From positions 1 to 54,752 of the forward strand of contig CAYORK010000006.1 of the NCBI GenBank assembly GCA_964406345.1: DNA of 54,752 nt, given 5' to 3'. A model generated the notes under the pieces. That model was not told the DNA's origin. It did no database searches and was given only the letters and a program-made list of their open reading frames with translations. Positions 49,506 through 54,752 of this stretch are shown here, piece after piece. Numbering within the stretch: the first letter of the stretch is position 1; each line of letters opens with the position of its first letter. The translations under genes and the position numbers were made by a program. This DNA is from SYAN01 sp964406345. Its GTDB lineage: Bacteria; Actinomycetota; Actinomycetes; Nanopelagicales; Nanopelagicaceae.

Positions 49506-50822
49506 TTACGCGTTACTTCCATTACTACCGGAATTATTGCTGGTGACCGCTTGCGCTTGATCATCGATCCGCTCTGCGAGTATCGATGAGATCCGGTGCC
49601 GGCGCCCTTGAGGACGCTCTGCAGTGAAACTCCAGCCGGAGATCTCCACTCGACTGCCGGGAATCGGAACCCGTCCGAGCTCCTTCGCCATGTAGCCACC
49701 GATGGTGTCGACTTCTTCACTCTCTTCGATCTCGATCTGGAGCCGATCCGCAAGATCTTCAATGTGCAAACGTGATGAGATCCGAGCGCTCTTCTCGTCG
49801 ATCATGGAGAACTCTTCACCGAAATCGTCGTATTCATCGGCGATCTCACCGACGATCTCCTCCAAGATATCCTCGATGGTGATGATGCCTGCAGTGCCAC
49901 CGTACTCATCGATGACGATGGCGAGGTGGATCTGATTTCGCTGCATCTCCCGCAAGAGCTCAGCAGCATTCTTGGATTCCGGCACGAAAGTCGCCTCACG
50001 GGCATGCTCGGAGATGTTCTCGGTCGCCTCTGACTTCGGATGATCATGCACTCGCCTTACGACATCCTTTATGTACGCGATCCCGATAATCGAGTCGATA
50101 TCTTCGCCGACGACAGGAATACGTGAATATCCAGATCTGAGGAAGAGGGAGAGCGCTTGACGGAGATTCTTGTTCCCCTCAATCCAGACCATCTCAGTCC
50201 TGGGAATCATCAGTTCACGAACGATCGTGTCTCCGAGTTCGAAGACCGAGTGGATCATCTCGTGTTCTGACTCTTCGACCAGACCACTCTCATGGGCCTG
50301 ATCTACGAGATCGCGAAGTTCGGCTTCATTGGCGAAGGGTCCCTTTCGAAATCCCTTACCTGGAGTGATCGCATTCCCGAGCGCGATCAAGATGACAGTC
50401 ACCGGACCTAGGACCTTTGCCAAAAGCCACGAAATGTAGGAAGCAGGCACGATCCACTTCATTGGACTCTGTTTGGCCAATGTTCGTGGTCCGACGCCGA
50501 CTACTACGTAGGAGACCACCACCATCAATCCGATTGCGTAGAGACCCGCCACGAGGTTGTTCTCCATCCGGGAGATGAAGGACTCTGCGACGATCACCGT
50601 TGCGCCGAGTTCAGCAGCCTTCCTCACCAGAAGTACGACATTTAGATAGCGCGCCGGATCCTTGATGATCTTTCCGACCAAAGCAGCGCGACGTGCGGAA
50701 CGCTCGGCGATCGACTCCACTGCGATACGACTGACTGAATTGAGTGCTGCCTCACTCCCTGCGAGGAAACCAGCAAGGATGAGGAGGAAGAGGGCGAGAA
50801 TGATCATGATCGAGAACGCCAC
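49506..50822 (-). CDS. CNNM/CorC-type membrane protein with CBS domains
   Basis: A 438-residue protein with an N-terminal DUF21 (CNNM) membrane domain of about four helices (residues 1-180). Two CBS domains follow (starting near RELMIPRTEMVWIEG and ATFVPESKNAAELLREM, with AIVIDEYGGTAGIITIEDILEEIVGEI). A C-terminal CorC_HlyC domain completes it. The family is linked to magnesium or cobalt efflux. The frame opens at GTG 50822, overlapping ybeY by 19 bases; ATG 50807 would instead give a tight ATGA overlap with the ybeY stop and is equally plausible. Confidence 0.92.
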   Translation of the reverse strand: MAFSIMIILALFLLILAGFLAGSEAALNSVSRIAVESIAERSARRAALVGKIIKDPARYLNVVLLVRKAAELGATVIVAESFISRMENNLVAGLYAIGLMVVVSYVVVGVGPRTLAKQSPMKWIVPASYISWLLAKVLGPVTVILIALGNAITPGKGFRKGPFANEAELRDLVDQAHESGLVEESEHEMIHSVFELGDTIVRELMIPRTEMVWIEGNKNLRQALSLFLRSGYSRIPVVGEDIDSIIGIAYIKDVVRRVHDHPKSEATENISEHAREATFVPESKNAAELLREMQRNQIHLAIVIDEYGGTAGIITIEDILEEIVGEIADEYDDFGEEFSMIDEKSARISSRLHIEDLADRLQIEIEESEEVDTIGGYMAKELGRVPIPGSRVEISGWSFTAERPQGRRHRISSILAERIDDQAQAVTSNNSGSNGSNA

Positions 50823-51244
50823 TCTCTCAGAATCTCGCCTTGGAGCGCAAACATCGCCTTCTCTTCCGCGCTCTCACGATGGTCGAGGCCGAGAAGATGA
50901 AGCAGGCCATGGACTGCAAGCAGCTGGAGCTCTTCATCAAGGCTACTTCCCGCCTTCGTCGCTCCCTCTTCAGCGAACTTCGGGCAGATCACTATGTCGC
51001 CAAGGATTCCAGGACCTCGCTCACCAAGGGCGATCTCATCCATCGGGAACGAGAGCACATCTGTAGGACCCGGTTCGTCCATCCATGTCTCATGAAGTTG
51101 GGAAATCTCATCGAGATCCACGAGAGAGATGGCGAGATCACACTCCGGATCAAGACCAACTCTCGCGAAGGAGAACTCCATCAATGAGATCAGTGCGCTC
51201 TCATCGCAGTTGAATCCACACTTGTTAGTCAATTCGATGGACAT
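50804..51244 (-). CDS. ybeY: Endoribonuclease YbeY
   Basis: A 146-residue metalloprotein for 16S rRNA 3'-end maturation and ribosome quality control. The zinc motif is HGLLHLLGLDH near the C-terminus, and the conserved DEISQLHETWMDEPGPTDVLSFPMDE precedes it in shorter blocks. It lies between phoH and the CorC-type gene, the common bacterial order phoH-ybeY-corC. Confidence 0.95.
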   Translation of the reverse strand: MSIELTNKCGFNCDESALISLMEFSFARVGLDPECDLAISLVDLDEISQLHETWMDEPGPTDVLSFPMDEIALGERGPGILGDIVICPKFAEEGATKAGSSLDEELQLLAVHGLLHLLGLDHRESAEEKAMFALQGEILREWRSRS

Positions 51245-51269
51245 CTGGCCCCTGAAGTGAAAGAAGGTC

Positions 51270-52250
51270 TCATCGACCTTGATTGCGACGCGGCATCGAA
51301 GTCACATCGAAGCGCGCATATGCATCGACGATCTCGCTCACCAACCGATGGCGAACCACATCCTCCGACTCCAGATGGATGAAGGAGATATCGGAGATTC
51401 CATCAAGGATATCCGTCACCACACGGAGCCCCGATTTAGTGCCAGATGGGAGATCGACTTGAGTGATGTCACCCGTAATGACCATCTTGGAATTGAATCC
51501 GAGTCGAGTGAGGAACATTTTCATCTGCTCTGCTGACGTGTTTTGCGCCTCATCGAGGATGATGAAGGCATCATTGAGGGTCCTACCGCGCATGTAGGCA
51601 AGAGGCGCAACTTCAATCGTGCCATTAGCCATCAGCTTCGGGATCGAATCCGTATCGACCATATCTTGGAGCGAGTCGAAGAGTGGTCGCAGATAGGGAT
51701 CGATCTTCTCGTGCAGCGTTCCGGGAAGGAATCCCAATCGCTCCCCTGCCTCTACTGCCGGACGTGTGAGGATGATCCGATTGATTGTCTTCGCCTGAAG
51801 AGCTTGAACCGCCTTCGCTACCGCGAGATAAGTCTTGCCTGTTCCCGCAGGACCGATTCCGAAAGTGACCGTCTTCTGATCGATCGCATCTACATAACGC
51901 TTCTGATTGGCAGTCTTCGGTCTGATCGTCTTCCCTCTATTGGAGAGGATATTGAGCGAGAGCACCTCGCCAGGGCGTGCACCCGAGTTGCCGCGCACCA
52001 TTGCTATCGAGCGGACGACAGCGTCCGTGGTGAGCACCTGTCCTGATCTGATCACGACGAGAAGCTCTGAGATCAGCGATCGGAACTCAGCAATGACCTC
52101 TTCCGGACCACGGACTAGGAATTCATTGCCACGTACCGTCAGACCCAATTCTGGAAAGGCTCGCTCGAACTCGGCCAAGAATGTATCGGCCGGACCGGTG
52201 AGAGTGACCATCGCAATGGCTGAAGGGATGGCGATGACTGTCTTATCCAT
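51270..52250 (-). CDS. phoH: PhoH-family ATPase
   Basis: A 326-residue P-loop protein. The ATP site is FGIGPAGTGKTYLAVAKAV, and the Walker B is AFIILDEAQNTSAEQMKMFLTR. A further TGDITQVDLPSGTKSGL block is family-typical. PhoH proteins are thought to act as RNA helicases or ribonucleases with YbeY. The ATG directly follows the TAG of a 19-codon open frame that supplies the ribosome-binding sequence GGAGAAGGGAA. Confidence 0.94.
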   Translation of the reverse strand: MDKTVIAIPSAIAMVTLTGPADTFLAEFERAFPELGLTVRGNEFLVRGPEEVIAEFRSLISELLVVIRSGQVLTTDAVVRSIAMVRGNSGARPGEVLSLNILSNRGKTIRPKTANQKRYVDAIDQKTVTFGIGPAGTGKTYLAVAKAVQALQAKTINRIILTRPAVEAGERLGFLPGTLHEKIDPYLRPLFDSLQDMVDTDSIPKLMANGTIEVAPLAYMRGRTLNDAFIILDEAQNTSAEQMKMFLTRLGFNSKMVITGDITQVDLPSGTKSGLRVVTDILDGISDISFIHLESEDVVRHRLVSEIVDAYARFDVTSMPRRNQGR

Positions 52251-52310
52251 CTATTCCCTTCTCCCTTTTCTCGGTTTCGAATTGAATCTCGACTTCGGCT
52301 TCATGTACAT
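52251..52310 (-). CDS. Possible 19-residue leader ORF before phoH
   Basis: The frame reads MYMKPKSRFNSKPRKGRRE and stops with TAG immediately before the phoH ATG. Nine of 19 residues are Lys or Arg. Its last codons double as the phoH ribosome-binding site. It may be an accident of the purine-rich ribosome-binding region or a short coupling ORF. No recognisable start signal precedes it. Confidence 0.25.
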   Translation of the reverse strand: MYMKPKSRFNSKPRKGRRE

Positions 52311-52326
52311 GGTGATCGTATCTCTG

Positions 52327-52662
52327 CTAACCCGGAGGCCATCCGAAAAGGCGACCGGCGATGAGGTGGAGGTGGGTGTGAAAGACGCTTTGTCCTGCGC
52401 CAGCTCCCGTGTTGAAAATGGTGCGATAACTCTCGATTCCATCTCTACTGACAACCTCACCGACGAGCGAGAAGAGGGCGGTGAGGGATGTGGGGTCACT
52501 CTTTGAGGAGGCAACTGCGTTCTCGTGATGTTCCTTCGGTATGAAGAGGATGTGAGTCGGGGCTACTGGGTTGATGTCGTTGATGGCAAATGCGGCCTGA
52601 TTCTCTGCGACCTTATCAACGGGAATCTCGCCCGATGCGAACTTACAGAAGAGGCAATCCAT
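52327..52662 (-). CDS. hinT: HIT-family hydrolase HinT
   Basis: A 111-residue histidine-triad protein, a purine nucleoside phosphoramidase. It starts MDCLFCKFASGEIPVDKV with the usual N-terminal Cys pair, has INPVAPTHILFIPKEHHEN, and the catalytic triad motif VFHTHLHLIAGR. Length is typical. It is between rsmE and phoH, the usual order in actinobacteria. Confidence 0.94.
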   Translation of the reverse strand: MDCLFCKFASGEIPVDKVAENQAAFAINDINPVAPTHILFIPKEHHENAVASSKSDPTSLTALFSLVGEVVSRDGIESYRTIFNTGAGAGQSVFHTHLHLIAGRLFGWPPG

Positions 52663-52673
52663 GTGGCTAGATC

Positions 52674-53426
52674 CTAACGCCAGAGTGCAAAACTCGCTTG
52701 GAGAGATGTCAGTGCGACTGCACCAGCATGTGCCGATCGAAATATCGGAGTCCCTAGGCGAAGCTGGCCCACCCCTGCTTCATCCAGCACCGTCAACTCT
52801 CGCTCGGAGAGTCCACCTTCGGGTCCAATGATGAGCGTGATGCTGGTAGCACCTTCCAGTCGCTGCTCCCAGTTCGCAAGGAGTCCACTATCCAAGGTCT
52901 CTGCCGCATCCTCATGGAGAGCGAAGAAGATCTCACTCTCGCCTTGCGATGAAAGGACTGAGGAGAGATCGTCGACAAATCGTTGGAGTCTCGGAACTCG
53001 ATTGCGACGAGTTTGTTTCACTGCCGCCTTGATCCAATCGCCCCACTTCTGAGGAGAACTGCTCGGGTCCCACTTGCCGATGCTTCGCTCGGCGCGCCAC
53101 GGTTGAATCTGATCGACACCTGCTGCGACAAGTAGTTCGACACACTCGTGGGCACGGTCAGACTTCGTCAGGGCTTGAATCACACGAAGTTCAACTCGCG
53201 GTAACTGAGCCACTTCGATGTCTTCGATCACGAGATCTACATGATTGCGGTCGATCCCTTCGATGCGCACTGTCGCTCGGGTGCCTTCACCGTCGGAAAT
53301 CCAGATTCGTTCATCGATCTTGTGTCGCGCGACACGGGTGATGTGGTGGGCTTCATCGCCTTCGATACGTAGACGTGCTCCCGGCTCAAGAGCTACGGAC
53401 GGATCGACTAGATAGAGGGATAGCAC
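52674..53426 (-). CDS. rsmE: 16S rRNA (uracil1498-N3)-methyltransferase
   Basis: A SPOUT methyltransferase of 250 residues. It has an N-terminal PUA-like domain (about 15-75, with HHITRVARHKIDERIWISDG), then ALTKSDRAHECVELLVAAGV, QTRRNRVP, and the knot with LIIGPEGGLSERE and RLGTPIFRSAHAGAVAL. The GTG start directly follows the dnaJ TAA. It is the third gene of the hrcA-dnaJ-rsmE operon. Confidence 0.95.
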   Translation of the reverse strand: MLSLYLVDPSVALEPGARLRIEGDEAHHITRVARHKIDERIWISDGEGTRATVRIEGIDRNHVDLVIEDIEVAQLPRVELRVIQALTKSDRAHECVELLVAAGVDQIQPWRAERSIGKWDPSSSPQKWGDWIKAAVKQTRRNRVPRLQRFVDDLSSVLSSQGESEIFFALHEDAAETLDSGLLANWEQRLEGATSITLIIGPEGGLSERELTVLDEAGVGQLRLGTPIFRSAHAGAVALTSLQASFALWR

Positions 53427-54533
53427 TTAGCCCCGTAACGCATCTTTGAACTTGGAAAAGAATCCACCACTCTCATTCTGAGTCACTCGCCGCCCGACGT
53501 TCTTCTCATCGCCCCGCGCTTTCGCAAAGCGCAGCAGGAGTTCCTCTTGTTCCTTGGAGAGTTTCATCGGTATCTCGACATCGATATGGATCTGAAGATC
53601 GCCACGAGTGCCGCTTCGGAGTCGAGTCATTCCCTTGCCCTTGAGGAGATGGATGGAGCCAGGTTGGGTGCCAGGCTTTATTTCGATCTTCTCCTCACCA
53701 TCGAGAGTGACTACCTTCATCTCTCTTCCTAACGCGGCTGCTGTCATTGGAATCGCCAGTTCCAAGTGGAGGGCATCGCCGTCTCGAACCAAGAAGTCAT
53801 GTTCCTCGACTTCGATCTCGACATAGAGGTCACCAGGTCGGCCACCACCAGGCCCCACTTCTCCACGTCCTGGAAGATGCATTCGATTGCCGTTGTCGAC
53901 TCCGGCGGGGATCTCGATCTCTATCTCGCTCCGTGATCGCACTCGGCCATCCCCAGCACACTCCGAGCACGGCGATGTGATCCTGGAGCCGAATCCCTGG
54001 CACGAGGCACAAGGACGAGTGGTCATCACCTGTCCAATGAAGGAGCGTGTGACTTGTTGAACTTCTCCGCGACCCTTGCAGATATCGCAGATGACGGGCG
54101 AACTTCCCTTGGCACAGCCACTGCCCTGACAGCTTGAACAGAGGATCGCGGTATCGACCACGAGATCCCTCTTGCAACCGAAACAGGCCTCTTCAAGTGT
54201 GATCGCGACACGGATCAATGCGTCTTGACCGGCACGCGAACGCGAACGAGGACCACGCGTTCCGCCGCCACCGAAGAATGCATCCATGATGTCACTGAAA
54301 CCGAAACCGCCCGCAAAACCTTCGCCGAAGCCCGAACCGCCCATGTCGTAGTTCTGACGCTTATCGGGATCACTTAGGACCTCGTAGGCCGCGGTGATCT
54401 CCTTGAACTTCTCTGCCACCTTGGGATCAGGATTGACATCGGGATGCATTTCGCGCGCCAACTTGCGATAGGCCTTCTTGATCTCGTCGCCACTTGCATC
54501 CCGAGCGACACCCAAGACTTGATAAAGGTCCAC
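53427..54533 (-). CDS. dnaJ: Chaperone protein DnaJ
   Basis: A 368-residue type I Hsp40. The J domain (1-65) has the HPD motif in MHPDVNPDP. A Gly/Phe region follows (GSGFGEGFAGGFGF). The zinc domain has four CxxCxGxG-type repeats (CSSCQGSG, CDICKGRG, CASCQGFG, CSECAGDG), and then come the C-terminal substrate domains. Its position behind hrcA marks it as DnaJ2 of actinobacteria. The start is GTG 54533, four bases after the hrcA stop, with AGGAC upstream. Confidence 0.95.
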   Translation of the reverse strand: MDLYQVLGVARDASGDEIKKAYRKLAREMHPDVNPDPKVAEKFKEITAAYEVLSDPDKRQNYDMGGSGFGEGFAGGFGFSDIMDAFFGGGGTRGPRSRSRAGQDALIRVAITLEEACFGCKRDLVVDTAILCSSCQGSGCAKGSSPVICDICKGRGEVQQVTRSFIGQVMTTRPCASCQGFGSRITSPCSECAGDGRVRSRSEIEIEIPAGVDNGNRMHLPGRGEVGPGGGRPGDLYVEIEVEEHDFLVRDGDALHLELAIPMTAAALGREMKVVTLDGEEKIEIKPGTQPGSIHLLKGKGMTRLRSGTRGDLQIHIDVEIPMKLSKEQEELLLRFAKARGDEKNVGRRVTQNESGGFFSKFKDALRG

Positions 54534-54537
54534 GCTT

Positions 54538-54752
54538 TTAGTCCTGCCTCTGCCCTTGCGAATACTGCGACAGATATCGAGTCAGATATCGCGCCACAGC
54601 TCGGACTGATCGCATCGAGTTCGCATAGTCCATGCGCGTGGGCCCGAGGACTCCGACCGCAGCACCTCCGGCATAGGAGGTCGCAACGAGGCTGGTTCGT
54701 TTCAACTTCGCCTCCGACTGCTCATCGCCGATACGGACAGTGAGAGTATCGG
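54538..54752 (-). CDS. hrcA: Heat-inducible repressor HrcA, C-terminal part
   Basis: About 70 residues of the C-terminus of HrcA; the rest lies beyond the window. The segment SLVATSYAGGAAVGVLGPTR followed by MDYANSMRSVRAVARYL is diagnostic. HrcA represses heat-shock operons by binding CIRCE elements; its own promoter and operator are outside the window. It ends four bases before dnaJ. Confidence 0.93.
   Translation of the reverse strand, partial: DTLTVRIGDEQSEAKLKRTSLVATSYAGGAAVGVLGPTRMDYANSMRSVRAVARYLTRYLSQYSQGQRQD

Noticed and set aside
52314..52514. Upper part of an 87-codon frame overlapping hinT
   Set aside because: It is in a different frame of a clear HIT protein; only its last 19 codons before phoH lie outside hinT and are treated separately.
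1..54752. Search for CRISPR arrays, transposases, phage genes, toxin-antitoxin pairs and biosynthetic clusters
   Set aside because: No spacer-repeat arrays or relevant proteins are seen; the tandem repeats present have no spacers, and all sizeable genes are housekeeping or conserved actinobacterial families.

Overview
The window is a stretch of ordinary chromosome from an actinobacterium. It is dense with genes, contains two 100-base assembly gaps, and shows no mobile element, prophage, CRISPR array or toxin-antitoxin locus. The assignment to Actinomycetota rests on family-restricted proteins (DUF3000, DUF3159, DUF3093, DUF4193, a SepIVA-type coiled coil, a PimB'-type mannosyltransferase, HU with a Lys/Ala/Pro tail). 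It also rests on gene order, which repeats blocks I recall from Mycobacterium and Streptomyces. Base composition looks balanced to mildly GC-rich. Overlapping or abutting genes, many starts without a clear Shine-Dalgarno sequence, and loss of genes usual in these blocks suggest a streamlined genome, perhaps a free-living aquatic lineage. That last step is inference.

Layout. (1) 1-6 kb: fadD, a soluble two-component pair, pimB', an NlpC/P60 hydrolase and a small CxxC protein. (2) 6-12.3 kb: a DMT permease, DUF3000, RNase D, and the fadA-fadB beta-oxidation pair. (3) 12.3-22.2 kb: dxs, acn, a TRAM-domain RNA methyltransferase, two TrkA-type RCK proteins, DUF3159, dut, a thioesterase, DUF3093 and DUF4193. 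(4) 22.3-33.9 kb: trmD-rimM-khpA-rpsP, ffh, glnB-amt, ftsY-smc, mutM and rnc. (5) 34-43.4 kb: rpmF-yceD-sepIVA-coaD-rsmD-recG, rpmB, thiL, an AsnC-type domain, ddl, gpsA and plsC. (6) 43.5-48.7 kb: hup, leuD-leuC with a divergent IclR regulator, and gltX followed by tRNA-Gln and tRNA-Glu. (7) 48.7-54.75 kb: an FAH-family hydrolase, a CBS/CorC membrane protein, ybeY, phoH, hinT, rsmE, dnaJ and the end of hrcA.

Functionally the region covers translation and ribosome maturation (rpsP, rpmF, rpmB, rimM, trmD, rsmD, rsmE, ybeY, gltX, tRNAs), protein targeting (ffh, ftsY), chromosome maintenance (smc, recG, mutM, hup), envelope and lipid work (pimB', NlpC/P60, ddl, plsC, gpsA, dxs, sepIVA), nitrogen uptake (amt, glnB), leucine synthesis (leuCD) and fatty-acid oxidation (fadD, fadA, fadB).

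I do not see a clear new multi-gene system. The most noteworthy signals are these: a GlnR-type operator before amt that has undergone an 18-bp tandem duplication; short tandem repeats of 6 to 18 bp recurring at gene boundaries; missing neighbours (glnD, rplS, a permease beside the TrkA pair, a DAK-domain gene); long convergent gene overlaps; an attenuator-like pair of alternative hairpins before DUF4193; and a well-formed operator between leuC and its IclR regulator.
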